Assembly: GCA_900555725.1 (NCBI GenBank)
Contig: USMD01000015.1
Location: forward strand, 1 to 26,115
DNA: 26,115 nt
Origin: an uncultured Garciella sp.
Lineage (GTDB): Bacteria; Bacillota; Clostridia; Eubacteriales; Garciellaceae
Direction of reading: 5' to 3'
In this document: piece by piece, positions 1 to 7,889 of the stretch
How positions within the stretch are numbered: the stretch's first letter is position 1
Layout: each line of letters begins with the position of its first letter
Notes under the pieces: model-generated
What the model was told of the DNA's origin: nothing
What the model saw: only the letters and a program-made list of their open reading frames with translations
Database searches by the model: none
Translations under genes and position numbers: made by a program

Positions 1-31
1 TCGTGGGCTCGGAGATGTGTATAAGAGACAG
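1..31. other. Nextera adapter remnant (not genomic)
   Basis: The window opens with the Nextera i7-side transposase arm lacking its first three bases. It ends in the 19-bp mosaic end AGATGTGTATAAGAGACAG at positions 13-31. Genomic sequence starts at 32. The inverse of the same arm closes the window, so these bases should be trimmed. Confidence 0.98.
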
Positions 32-60
32 ATATTCTCCTTTCCCAATCTTTATAAAGT

Positions 61-94
61 ACAAAGGTATGTAAAAAATTCCACATACCTTTGT
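61..94 (-). terminator. Hairpin terminator after the oppA-like gene
   Basis: A perfect 12-bp inverted repeat (61-72 with 83-94, ACAAAGGTATGT and its complement) lies 30 bp beyond the stop of the leftward binding-protein gene. The T-rich part is in the loop rather than after the stem, so it is a weak classical terminator. It suggests the gene is the last of its transcript. Confidence 0.6.
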
Positions 95-123
95 TGAAAA
101 TAAGTTTATTTTCTATTTACTTT

Positions 124-1767
124 TTACTTTGCTGCCTTAATATCTGCAAACATCCAATCAATAGCAGGACTGAAAGCTGTTCTAGATAATCCTACTATCT
201 CATCATCTATCGCATAGCCTTTTGTTCGATGATAAAGTGGAATAATTGGAACATCTTCCATTAACTGCTCTTCTGCTTGAGCCATTAATTCCATACGCTT
301 TGCATTGTCATTGGATTTCCTTGCCTCTTTGATACAATCATCATATTTTTCACTGGAATAATGTACTTCATTAAATGGACTATCAGAAACCCACATATCC
401 ATAAAAGTCATTGGGTCGTCATAGTCTGGGCCCCATAGAGACAATACTGCCTGAAACTCTCCATTTTTACTCCTATCTAATCTTGTACTAAATGGAACAG
501 GACTAATGACTGCCTCTACCCCTAATACATTTCTAAGATTTTCCTGTAAAAATTCTCCCGATGCTCTGGATAATTCTCCATCATCAATTAAAAGCTCTAA
601 TTCGGGAAGCTTGTCAATTCCTAATTCCTTTATCCCTTCTTCTAAAAGTTTTTTCGCTTCATCAGCATCATGTACTGGAAAATAATCTCCTGGATATTCT
701 TCCCTAAAGGTCTTTTTATTTCCCATTAATACAGGGTTTACAAAGTTGGTAGCTGGCTTATAAGGAAGTTTAAATACAGTACTAATGTAGTTTTCCCTAT
801 CAATAGCTAAGGCAAAGGCCTTTCTAATTTTTGCATTTTGGAAGGGTTGATATTTTTCTTGATTTAATTGTAGATAAGAAGTAGCTCCATCTTCATAATA
901 TTTTGCCTTTCCTTCCTCTTCATATTGAACAGCAAACTCTCCACTTAAACCAACCATATCTAATTCGCCAGTTTCGTACATATTCACTGCTGCTGAAGTA
1001 TCTTCCACAATAGGAGTAATCACTTTATCTAATTTTACAGCTTTTTTATTCCAATAGTTCTCATTGGGTTCAAATTCTAATTCAGAATTATGATCCCATC
1101 TTACAAGTTTCCACGGTCCATTAAACACCATGTTTTTTGGTTCTGCTGCATAGTCTTTTCCATATTCTTCTACAAGATCTTGTCTTACAGGAACAAAAAC
1201 TGCATAAGTAATAATTTGTTTAAAATGAGGTGTTGGTGCTACTAATTTTACCTCTAAGGTTTTGTCATCTAGAGCTTTTATTGCTACATCATCAGCAGTA
1301 GCCTCTCCTTTAAAAAATTCTTCAGCTCCTTGTACATAGTCGGTTACTAAAAAAGAATATTGGGAACCTGTTTTGGGATCAGCAAGCCTCTTCCACGAAT
1401 ATTCAAAATCCTGCGCTTTTACTGGCTGGCCATCACTCCACTTCGCATCCCTTAAATGAAAAGTCCAAGTCAAACCATCTTTGCTTACTTCTGGTTCTCC
1501 CTTTGCCATCCCTTCTATATACTGTCCATCATGATATCGATATAATCCTTCAAAAATCGCCTGACCAATCTGTGATGAGATGACATCTGTAGTTTTGCCT
1601 GGATCTAGGGCTGGTGGTTCATGATCTTGAGCAAATTTTAGGATCTTTTCCCCTCCTTCAGGACTAGTTTCAGCTTTTTCTTGGCTAGTTTCGTCACTAT
1701 AGCAACCAGCAAATAGTGTCAGCACCATGGCTAAAACAATCATTAATACCAATAGCTTCTTTTTCAT
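124..1767 (-). CDS. Oligopeptide ABC transporter substrate-binding lipoprotein (OppA-like)
   Basis: 547-aa extracytoplasmic solute-binding protein of the family-5 (OppA/DppA) type, expected to capture peptides outside the membrane and deliver them to an ABC permease. A lipoprotein signal is visible: KKK, a hydrophobic stretch, then LFAGC with the lipidated cysteine at residue 22. The mature part has family landmarks such as the LDPGKTTDVIS region (about 53-65), a GLYRY strand, and WTFHLRDAKWSDGQPV near residues 100-115. Length is normal for OppA. The start follows GGGGG with about 8 nt spacing. No permease or ATPase gene lies beside it: the upstream neighbour is an unrelated regulator behind a terminator, and downstream there is a hairpin and the contig end. 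It is either an orphan binding protein or its transporter is off-contig. The bound peptide cannot be predicted. Confidence 0.93.
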   Translation of the reverse strand: MKKKLLVLMIVLAMVLTLFAGCYSDETSQEKAETSPEGGEKILKFAQDHEPPALDPGKTTDVISSQIGQAIFEGLYRYHDGQYIEGMAKGEPEVSKDGLTWTFHLRDAKWSDGQPVKAQDFEYSWKRLADPKTGSQYSFLVTDYVQGAEEFFKGEATADDVAIKALDDKTLEVKLVAPTPHFKQIITYAVFVPVRQDLVEEYGKDYAAEPKNMVFNGPWKLVRWDHNSELEFEPNENYWNKKAVKLDKVITPIVEDTSAAVNMYETGELDMVGLSGEFAVQYEEEGKAKYYEDGATSYLQLNQEKYQPFQNAKIRKAFALAIDRENYISTVFKLPYKPATNFVNPVLMGNKKTFREEYPGDYFPVHDADEAKKLLEEGIKELGIDKLPELELLIDDGELSRASGEFLQENLRNVLGVEAVISPVPFSTRLDRSKNGEFQAVLSLWGPDYDDPMTFMDMWVSDSPFNEVHYSSEKYDDCIKEARKSNDNAKRMELMAQAEEQLMEDVPIIPLYHRTKGYAIDDEIVGLSRTAFSPAIDWMFADIKAAK

Positions 1768-1919
1768 TTTTATGCCCCCTTATTTTAATCTATTTATACA
1801 GCCGTAAAAATCTACAACTGTTAAAAAGCAAATTCCCTTTCTTTTTAAAGTAAGCTCCTTGTACTAATAATATCTTATCATTATGCTAATTTTAAGAAAA
1901 ATATGAATAAAATGAAAAA

Positions 1920-1959
1920 TCCTAATATATTTTCATATTTTAATAAAAATATATTAGGA
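1920..1959 (-). terminator. Intrinsic terminator of the Crp/Fnr unit
   Basis: A 14-bp perfect stem (1920-1933 with 1946-1959) is followed on the minus strand by a T-run (TTTTTCATTTTATT). It lies about 100 nt after the regulator stop codon and before the oppA-like gene, so it separates the two transcripts. The 1768-1919 stretch shows no convincing promoter for oppA; TTAAAA-17-TATTAT is the best weak candidate. Confidence 0.75.
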
Positions 1960-2033
1960 TGTCAAGAATTTTCTGTAAATAATCTGTAAATAATTATGAT
2001 ATCTCTCCTTGAACATTTCATAGAGGATATCAA

Positions 2034-2058
2034 AGGGGCAGTGAAGACACCTACCCCT
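2034..2058 (-). repeat. Short member of the GTCTTCACTG palindrome family
   Basis: Hairpin AGGGGCAG (2034-2041) / CTACCCCT (2051-2058), 7 of 8 pairs. Its loop and inner arm carry GTGTCTTCACTGC on the minus strand. This resembles the GATGTCTTCACTG core of the repeats at 6299, 13530, 19105 and 25372, but in the opposite orientation. It sits just 3' of the Crp/Fnr stop codon and may act as a first terminator hairpin. Confidence 0.5.
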
Positions 2059-2062
2059 GAAA

Positions 2063-2710
2063 TTAATTCACACAATCGGTTAATTTTTCTATATTTAATA
2101 GAAAAACATTCCTTCCCTTGGATTGGATATAACCTTCTTTTTCCATTTCACTAAAATTTCTAGAGAGTACTTCCCGGGAGGTTCCCAATAAAAAAGCAAT
2201 CTTTTGTTTGGAATGGGGTAATTTAACAGAGGAACTTTTCTGTTCCTTGGAAAGGCTTAAAAGGTACCTGGCAATTTTCTGCTTCATATTTTTTAAAGAG
2301 AGCATCTCTATCTTATTATTTAATAATTTTATTTTCCGCGTGAGTTCTCGAAAAAAGGCCAAAGTAAAATTTTTATTTCTTTGGGTAAGAGTTAATAGCA
2401 CATCCCTATGAATCATTTCTACAGTAGTATCTCTTTCTGCAATGACTGTAACCACATAATGGTCCCCTTGAAAGACAATAGCCTCCCCATATACATCCCC
2501 TCCCCCTAAAAAGGAAAGGATTTGTTCTTGTCCATCAGCGGAATATTTACATAATTTTACCTCTCCTTGAAGTATGACACTTAAATGATCACATTGATCT
2601 AAGGGAGTAAATATAATCTCCCCCTTTTTATAAGTTTTTCTTTCCATATGTTTTTCAAGAAATTCTTTGTCCTCTTGGGTTAATACCGAAAACAATGTCT
2701 CATTCCTCAT
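2063..2710 (-). CDS. Crp/Fnr-family transcriptional regulator
   Basis: 215-aa one-component regulator. The N-terminal half is a cyclic-nucleotide-binding-type beta roll (about 8-120, with KKGEIIF, VILQGEVKL, LSFLGGGDVYGEAIVF). A long dimerisation helix follows (about 125-150), then a winged helix-turn-helix (about 155-210) with the recognition segment FLLGTSREVLSRNFSEMEKEGYI. There is no N-terminal FNR-type cysteine cluster; only isolated Cys residues near 40 and 54 are seen, so an oxygen-sensing [4Fe-4S] centre is not supported. The canonical cAMP-binding residues are also not obvious. The start follows AAGGAGAGG. The gene begins 12 bp after the stop of the 128-aa upstream protein, so the two are co-transcribed. 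Ligand and targets are unknown. Confidence 0.9.
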   Translation of the reverse strand: MRNETLFSVLTQEDKEFLEKHMERKTYKKGEIIFTPLDQCDHLSVILQGEVKLCKYSADGQEQILSFLGGGDVYGEAIVFQGDHYVVTVIAERDTTVEMIHRDVLLTLTQRNKNFTLAFFRELTRKIKLLNNKIEMLSLKNMKQKIARYLLSLSKEQKSSSVKLPHSKQKIAFLLGTSREVLSRNFSEMEKEGYIQSKGRNVFLLNIEKLTDCVN

Positions 2711-2722
2711 GTATGCCTCTCC

Positions 2723-3109
2723 TTATCTTCTTTTGAAAAAATGTAAGATTTTTTGAAAAATAGATGGTTCATCCTCTTCTTCCCACTCATTCCTATCTAC
2801 AATATTTTTACTTACAATCTCTAATAATTGATCCTTTTCTTTTTGTCTCTGATCCTCTTGGTACTTTATGGAGTTCATTTGCTTAATTAACTCAGGACTT
2901 ACATTCCTCATAAAATGATTTAAGCCTATATAAATTGTTTTTAATTGTTCGTACTCTAATAAATACCCATTTTCATCTAAAATACCCAATCCAATAAAAT
3001 TTGCTTTTCCATCCTTTTCCTTTACAACTTTAGTAAAGGAAAGATGTTCTAGATCTTCCATCGTTAATTCAGAACAACTTTCTAATAAACTCTTTGTGGT
3101 ATTTTCCAT
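2723..3109 (-). CDS. Conserved-looking hypothetical protein, 128 aa, partner of the Crp/Fnr gene
   Basis: Not recognised. The likely start is the ATG at 3109, behind GAGAGGG; a longer reading frame from 3151 would add 14 residues without a comparable ribosome binding site. The soluble protein is highly charged: an N-terminal part with a GLGILDENGYLLEYEQLKTI segment, a predicted helical or coiled-coil stretch rich in K/E/Q (about 78-105), an acidic EEEDEP patch, and a short basic amphipathic tail ending FQKILHFFKRR that could touch membrane or nucleic acid. No signal peptide. It is the first gene of a two-gene transcript with the Crp/Fnr regulator. Confidence 0.7.
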   Translation of the reverse strand: MENTTKSLLESCSELTMEDLEHLSFTKVVKEKDGKANFIGLGILDENGYLLEYEQLKTIYIGLNHFMRNVSPELIKQMNSIKYQEDQRQKEKDQLLEIVSKNIVDRNEWEEEDEPSIFQKILHFFKRR

Positions 3110-3167
3110 TTGTGATCCCTCTCTATTGTAAAAGATGAAATATACTAGCATTCTTATCTCTTATCCT

Positions 3168-3176
3168 ATTATAACA
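3168..3176 (-). promoter_or_regulatory. Extended -10 promoter for the 128-aa / Crp-Fnr unit
   Basis: On the minus strand TGTTATAAT gives a perfect TATAAT with an upstream TGn extension. No good -35 box is seen 16-18 bp upstream, as is common for extended -10 promoters. The start of transcription would fall near 3161, about 50 nt before the ATG at 3109. Confidence 0.55.
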
Positions 3177-3215
3177 AATTTTCATTTCTAGAACTATTGT
3201 CACATTTTTGCCAAA

Positions 3216-3262
3216 TATAGAAATAAAAAATCAGGGATTTTCCCTGATTTTTTATTTCTATA
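3216..3262. terminator. Strong bidirectional terminator after the moeA-like gene
   Basis: A perfect 22-bp inverted repeat (3216-3237 with 3241-3262) with a 3-nt loop. The core is TCAGGGA/TCCCTGA, flanked by A6/T6 tracts on both sides. Its right arm includes the stop codon of the molybdopterin-binding gene (3258-3260). It ends the leftward moeA-like transcript and could also stop rightward transcription. Confidence 0.92.
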
Positions 3263-4292
3263 TTCCCTTTCCAAAGCCACAATTGGGATAGATACAAACT
3301 TCACAATTGAGGCAAAGGCCTCCTCTACCTAATTTATCAATATCTGAGTTTGTAATCGGGTCATCTGCCATAATTCTAGGCAAAATAATGTCAAAGATGG
3401 TTCTTTTGGAATACATCACACAGCCTGGCAGTCCAAGAATAGGTATTTTTTTCCCGTGATCCTCATAATAGGACACCAACAACATAGCACCTGGTAATAC
3501 AGGGGCTCCATAAGTAATGATCTCTGCTCCTGTATCTCTAATAGCTGCTGGAGTACGATCATCTGGATCTACACTCATTCCCCCGGTACATACTACCATA
3601 TCTGCACCCTTTTGAATATAGTCCATAATAGCATTGATGATCATAGTTTTATCGTCGTTCGCTAAGGTCTGTCCTATGATTTCTGTATCAAATTCTCCTA
3701 GCTTTTTTATAACTACTGGACCGAAGGTATCTTTAATTCTACCCTTGTATACTTCGCTTCCTGTGGTCACGATACCTACTTTTTTATGTTGAAAGGGAAG
3801 AATCTCTATAATAGGTTTATTGGCCCCAATAGCCTGAGCTTTTTTCATTTTCTCCTCTTCAATTACTAGAGGAATCACCCGAGTACCTGCTAGCTTATCT
3901 CCTTTTTTCACTGGTGTATCGCTATGTCTTGTTGCAATGATCATATCCCCTAGACTATTGATTTGATAAAGCCTATCTACGTCCAACTTAAATAACCCAT
4001 CTATATCCGCAAAGATTTCTATTTTTCCTTCCCGGGCTTCAGTAGAAGTCATATAATCATTTTTGCAAATTTTGCATAAGATCTGGGCTCCTTCATCTTC
4101 ATGAAGCATTCCCTCTTGTTTTTCCCATATATATAAATTTTCTTTTCCTACCGAAAGTAAAACAGGTATATCCTCTTCTCTTACTATATGTCCCTTTTTA
4201 AAAACAACACCTTTTTTTTCATCTTTGATAATCTGGGTAATATCGTGACAAAGCACATGACCTACTGCATCTACTGTTTTTATTAATTTCAT
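3258..4292 (-). CDS. Molybdopterin-binding protein (MoeA/MogA-like) with C-terminal Cys cluster
   Basis: 344-aa protein with a MoCF-type molybdopterin-binding domain at about residues 170-310 (VGIVTTGSEVYKG, VVCTGGMSVDPDDRTP, VLPGAMLL, ILGLPGCVMYSKRTIFDIILP). It is expected to take part in inserting or handling molybdenum-pterin cofactor in the cytoplasm. The N-terminal 160 residues resemble the linker/beta domains of MoeA-like proteins found beside xanthine dehydrogenases and carry one CxxC near residue 72. The C-terminus ends with four cysteines at 327, 330, 333 and 338 (C-x2-C-x2-C-x4-C), suggesting an Fe-S or Zn site. The start follows GGAGG with 8 nt spacing, 20 bp after the xdhC stop, so it is the last gene of the yqeB-xdhC-moeA-like set. 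Sure of the fold; exact step unknown. Confidence 0.88.
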   Translation of the reverse strand: MKLIKTVDAVGHVLCHDITQIIKDEKKGVVFKKGHIVREEDIPVLLSVGKENLYIWEKQEGMLHEDEGAQILCKICKNDYMTSTEAREGKIEIFADIDGLFKLDVDRLYQINSLGDMIIATRHSDTPVKKGDKLAGTRVIPLVIEEEKMKKAQAIGANKPIIEILPFQHKKVGIVTTGSEVYKGRIKDTFGPVVIKKLGEFDTEIIGQTLANDDKTMIINAIMDYIQKGADMVVCTGGMSVDPDDRTPAAIRDTGAEIITYGAPVLPGAMLLVSYYEDHGKKIPILGLPGCVMYSKRTIFDIILPRIMADDPITNSDIDKLGRGGLCLNCEVCIYPNCGFGKGI

Positions 4293-4312
4293 GGTTTTTC
4301 CTCCTTACCCTT

Positions 4313-5344
4313 TTATTCTAAAGAAGGAATAGGCTCAATAAAGGCTTCAATAATACCACCACAAACCATTCCCTCTTCTTCTGCTTGAATTCCTGTCATA
4401 TCCTCTTGTACCAATTGACACCTTTGTTCAGAAATACTATCTAATGCTTTTTGTCGAAGATGAGCTTCTATACAGCCTCCTCCTATGGTTCCTATTATAG
4501 TTCCATCTAACAAAACAATCATCTTAGTTCCCACTTTTCTAGGGGCAGATCCTTTTCTAGAAACAATGGTAACCAAGGCCTTAGGTATTTTTCTATACTT
4601 TTCACATAAAACAACATTTAATAACTCTCCGTTATAGCTACTAATCCCTTTCATCTTCTGTTTTACTTCTATCATTTGGGCTATAATGGATACTGCGATT
4701 TCTGCAGGAGTTTCTGCTCCTATTTTTAGTCCAATGGGACTGTAGATTTGATCTAGCTTTTCTCTTTCTATCCCTTTTTTTTCTAATTCATTGAATACCC
4801 TTTTTACCCTTACCTTACTTCCCATCATTCCCACATAGGCACTTTCCTTTTGAATAATATTTTCTAAGCACAGCTGGTCAAACCGATGTCCCCGGGTAAC
4901 AATAATAAAAAAGGTACTTTTATCTCCTAATATTTTGTCTAAGGCACTCTCAAAGGACTCACAGATAGCTGTATCTGCCCCGGCTTCAATGGCTTTATTG
5001 GTAAAACTAGGACGATCATCTATTACCGTAACTGGTAAATCTAAAAGCTTACATATTTGAATAATGGAAAGGGCAACGTGTCCTGCCCCACAAATAACTA
5101 CCTTATAGTCTTTTCCTAGGTATTCAATAAAAACTTTTTCCCCATCTAATGCTAGAATTTGTGTCTTTTTATTAGGAGGAATGGCCTTTAAAATGGGTTC
5201 CCAATAGATTTTCTCGTTACTATTATAAAGGACCTTTTCCTCTGAAACAATTAGCTTTTCTCCCATATATTTTCCTGTTAAAATGGTCAATATCCTATTT
5301 TCTTTGCTTTTATCTAATTGTTGAATAATCTCATAAAAATTCAT
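4313..5344 (-). CDS. xdhC: XdhC/CoxI-family molybdenum hydroxylase maturation factor
   Basis: 343 aa from the ATG at 5344, which has GGAGGAG 5 nt upstream; a 10-residue longer reading from 5374 lacks such a site. XdhC proteins bind Mo cofactor and promote its sulfuration before delivery to xanthine dehydrogenase-type enzymes. A Rossmann domain lies at about 81-230 (VVICGAGHVALSI, TVIDDRPSF, IIVTRGHRFD, YVGMMGSKVRV, IGAETPAEIAVSI). The CoxI-type domain comes after it, at about 240-343 (ALVTIVSRKGSAPRKVGTKM, GTIIGTIGGGCIEAHLR, MVCGGIIEAFIEP). In textbook XdhC the CoxI module is N-terminal. Here residues 1-78 look like a poorly conserved remnant or different module. Neighbours yqeB and the moeA-like gene support a maturation role. 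Confidence 0.88.
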   Translation of the reverse strand: MNFYEIIQQLDKSKENRILTILTGKYMGEKLIVSEEKVLYNSNEKIYWEPILKAIPPNKKTQILALDGEKVFIEYLGKDYKVVICGAGHVALSIIQICKLLDLPVTVIDDRPSFTNKAIEAGADTAICESFESALDKILGDKSTFFIIVTRGHRFDQLCLENIIQKESAYVGMMGSKVRVKRVFNELEKKGIEREKLDQIYSPIGLKIGAETPAEIAVSIIAQMIEVKQKMKGISSYNGELLNVVLCEKYRKIPKALVTIVSRKGSAPRKVGTKMIVLLDGTIIGTIGGGCIEAHLRQKALDSISEQRCQLVQEDMTGIQAEEEGMVCGGIIEAFIEPIPSLE

Positions 5345-5467
5345 CTTATCTCCTCCATAGGGTTTTGGATTCATTTAGATTCACTGTATAGGACTATCCT
5401 ATTACATTTTAGATATAGATGATTGTGTTTGAGAAAATCAATGATGTAATTTCCTCAACGAGTTAAA

Positions 5468-6268
5468 TTACAACCCCCGCTTATTTTTTAGATATAATAG
5501 GGCTTCTAGCACTCCCCCTCCTACCGCTCTAGCCTTATCAGAAATAGTATAGCAATGTTCCACTTCTGCTCTCGGGTCAATATCTCCTATCTTAAAACCA
5601 AGGGTAACTTGAATCCCACCTTGTAATATTCCTCTTAGCACTCCGGAAATAGTAGCATATACAATATCTTCTTCTACTTTTGCCACAACATCACCCTTTT
5701 GTACCCTATCTCCAATTTTTCTGATTGCATAAAAGATACCTTCTTTAGGTGCCCTTAACACTCTTTCAGTGGTATATCCCCCTATATCCCCAGGAATGCC
5801 TGTATTGGCAATGGCCTGTCCCTGTAGAATCACCCTTCCTAAATAATGTCCCCGCTTGGTTTCTACCACCGCGTGAACATCTTCTCCTGCTTTAAAACCT
5901 GGTCCCACCCCTATCACTATAGGAGCCATATCTATGGTAGTACCTATATTTTTCTTAGCCAAAATGGCATCTACTACCACCATAGGTTTTAATTGGGAAA
6001 TAAACTCTCCCCTTGGATCTACCAATAGAGGAATGGTTTGTCCATCTAATATTTCTAGTGCCTGTTGAGGAGTTCCCACCTTCTTTCCAGTAATTCCTTC
6101 AATATTTATTTCTCCATCATAAATCCCTTGGGCAAAGGATACCGTCCTTCTTACCATAGTAGGTTGTTTGGTTTCTAAAATCATAATTGGAAAACCCGAT
6201 CGAACTAACCTATAAGCAATTCCTGAAGCAATATCCCCACCGCCCCTTAGCATAATTAGATTTTTCAT
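5468..6268 (-). CDS. yqeB: YqeB, selenium-dependent molybdenum hydroxylase accessory protein
   Basis: 266-aa member of the EF2563/YqeB family, known from genomes that carry selenium-dependent molybdenum hydroxylases (purine or xanthine dehydrogenases with a labile selenium ligand). The N-terminus has a nucleotide-binding-like turn (MLRGGGDIASGIAYRLVRSG, residues 6-25). The middle carries family segments (VDPRGEF, VDAILAKKNIGT, IGVGPGFKAGEDVHAVVET, IPGDIGGYTTERVLRAP). The C-terminal part (about 170-250) resembles a lipoyl/biotin-like barrel hybrid (GIFYAIRKIGDRVQKGDVVAKV) but has no modifiable MKM lysine. The start follows GAGGGG. About 123 bp separate it from xdhC, with only a weak 8-bp hairpin overlapping its stop, so read-through into xdhC is likely. 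The precise biochemical role of the family is unproven. Confidence 0.88.
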   Translation of the reverse strand: MKNLIMLRGGGDIASGIAYRLVRSGFPIMILETKQPTMVRRTVSFAQGIYDGEINIEGITGKKVGTPQQALEILDGQTIPLLVDPRGEFISQLKPMVVVDAILAKKNIGTTIDMAPIVIGVGPGFKAGEDVHAVVETKRGHYLGRVILQGQAIANTGIPGDIGGYTTERVLRAPKEGIFYAIRKIGDRVQKGDVVAKVEEDIVYATISGVLRGILQGGIQVTLGFKIGDIDPRAEVEHCYTISDKARAVGGGVLEALLYLKNKRGL

Positions 6269-6298
6269 AACAAACCCCTCAATCTTTCTAAACCTTCT

Positions 6299-6417
6299 GC
6301 TGTACTAGTTAAACAATTATTCTTCAAAGAAGCTTGTAGCTTAAGAGATAGATGTCTTCCCTTGGCTCCTGAAGTCATCTAATGTGAAACATCTATTTTT
6401 GGATTAACTAGCACAAC
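6299..6417. repeat. Nested palindromic interspersed repeat, copy 1
   Basis: The outer arms are 6299-6312 and 6404-6417 (GCTGTACTAGTTAA against TTAACTAGCACAAC, 12 of 14 complementary). The inner arms are ATAGATGT (6348-6355) and ACATCTAT (6389-6396). Motifs GATGTCTTC and GTGAAACATCTAT are shared with the larger copy at 25372. It lies 3' of ssnA and 5' of yqeB, and no gene is seen in 6269-6549. No transposase is encoded, so it would be a MITE-like or structural repeat. Confidence 0.75.
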
Positions 6418-6436
6418 TAGCTTACTTACATATGAT

Positions 6437-6487
6437 TAGTGGCAAAAGATTCCAGAGACTTGAAAAGTCCCTTCCCTTTTGCCACTA
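6437..6487 (-). terminator. Stem-loop between ssnA and yqeB
   Basis: A perfect 12-bp stem (6437-6448 with 6476-6487, TAGTGGCAAAAG and its complement) encloses a second small hairpin (GACTT/AAGTC). It lies 60 bp downstream of the ssnA stop. There is no T-run behind it on the minus strand, so it may be an mRNA 3' stabilising or processing element rather than a true terminator. Confidence 0.5.
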
Positions 6488-6549
6488 CTAAATACACTTT
6501 CCTATTCTCCATTTATTATAACATAGTTTTGTGATTATCCTCTATCTAT

Positions 6550-7872
6550 TTACATGTAAGGCCAAATTTTTGCTGCCCTTTCCGCAGAGCGAGCGAATAT
6601 TTTCTCTTCATCCACTGACAATATCTCTTTATCTTTCATAATAAACTTACCATTGATCATAGTATCATTTACCATTCTTCCTGTTAAACCAAATAATATA
6701 TGACCAAAGTAGTTATCTCCATTTAATGGTGTATAAGGCTTGTAATCTACTGTGATAATATCAGCATATGCGCCTTTTTTCAAAACACCTACTTCTCTCT
6801 TGAAATAGTTTTTACAAATGGCTGGGTTGTTTTCAAATTGTAAAGTCTTTGTTTCTCCAAATCCTACCGTAGGATCACAAAGGTGGTGACTTTGAAGGAT
6901 ATTAGCTACCTTCATAGATTCAAACATATCATTGGTATAAGCATCAGTACCAAGTCCTACTCGAATTCCTTGTTTTACCATGGATACCACAGGAGGACAT
7001 CCAACTGCATTATTCATATTTGACATAGGATTGTGTACCACATTGGTATCTGTTTCCTTTAAAATTTCAAGTTCTCTTTGATTTGCATGTACACAGTGAA
7101 CTGCTATGGTTTGATTTCCTAACATATCAAAATCAAATAGTCTCTCTACTACTCTTCTCCCATATTTTTTTAAGGAATCATATTCATCCTCAATGCCCTC
7201 TGCCACATGGACATGATACCCTGCATCGACTCCTTCCATAGCTTCTTTAATTTTGTACATAGTTTCATTGGAAAGAGTAAAGGAAGCATGCATTCCAAAA
7301 AGTCCTTTGATCCTATCCTCTTCTGTATTGTTATAAGCCTTAATGAAATTTACGTTTTCTTCAATTTCATCCCTAGTAATATCTTTTCCATCCCTATCGG
7401 ATACCTCATAACATAAAGAAGTTCTTACTCCTAATTTTTTGGCTACTTCAGCAATGGTAAAAAGACTATCTGTTGCAGCATTTGGGCTGGAATGATGATC
7501 AAAAAGGGTAGTAACCCCATTTCTGATGGATTCAATATAAGTAGTATAAGCGTTTAATTCACAATCCTCTAAAGTTAATTTTCTATCCAGGCTCCACCAT
7601 TGGTTTTCCAAAACATTGAAAAAATTGTCTGTCGACTTAGACACAGCCATTCCCCTTGCATAGGCACTGTAAATATGAGAGTGGGTGTTGATCATGCCTG
7701 GCATGATCAATCTCCCCTTTACATCTACGACTTCTTCCTCAGGATATTTCTTTTTAAGATCCTGAAACTCGCCTACTTCTTCTATTACATTATTTTTTAC
7801 TAAAGCACCACCATTTTCAATAAATGGATTTTCTATATTATTGGTAATGACTCTTCCATTTCCAATAATCAT
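6550..7872 (-). CDS. ssnA: Putative aminohydrolase SsnA
   Basis: 440-aa metal-dependent amidohydrolase-superfamily enzyme of the SsnA type, related to guanine deaminase/TRZ/ATZ hydrolases. Metal-site candidates are visible in order: H64 and H66 (NTHSHIYSA), H222 (HVHVAEG), H259 (VHCVH) and D310 (GLGTDAYTND). Full length, with the usual N-terminal beta sandwich (IIGNGRVITNN) and C-terminal return (VDYKPYTPLNGDNYFGHILFG, VNDTMINGKFIM). The substrate is not established from sequence; in other bacteria ssnA sits in anaerobic purine-degradation clusters with ygfK, as here. It begins 17 bp after ygfK behind GGGGG, so the two share one message that the sigma-54 promoter at 11032 would drive. Confidence 0.93.
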   Translation of the reverse strand: MIIGNGRVITNNIENPFIENGGALVKNNVIEEVGEFQDLKKKYPEEEVVDVKGRLIMPGMINTHSHIYSAYARGMAVSKSTDNFFNVLENQWWSLDRKLTLEDCELNAYTTYIESIRNGVTTLFDHHSSPNAATDSLFTIAEVAKKLGVRTSLCYEVSDRDGKDITRDEIEENVNFIKAYNNTEEDRIKGLFGMHASFTLSNETMYKIKEAMEGVDAGYHVHVAEGIEDEYDSLKKYGRRVVERLFDFDMLGNQTIAVHCVHANQRELEILKETDTNVVHNPMSNMNNAVGCPPVVSMVKQGIRVGLGTDAYTNDMFESMKVANILQSHHLCDPTVGFGETKTLQFENNPAICKNYFKREVGVLKKGAYADIITVDYKPYTPLNGDNYFGHILFGLTGRMVNDTMINGKFIMKDKEILSVDEEKIFARSAERAAKIWPYM

Positions 7873-7889
7873 CTCATGACCCCCTTATT

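Noticed and set aside
6269..6549. CRISPR-like or tandem repeat array in the ssnA-yqeB gap
   Set aside because: The repeats are one nested palindrome plus a separate stem-loop; there is no regular direct-repeat/spacer pattern.
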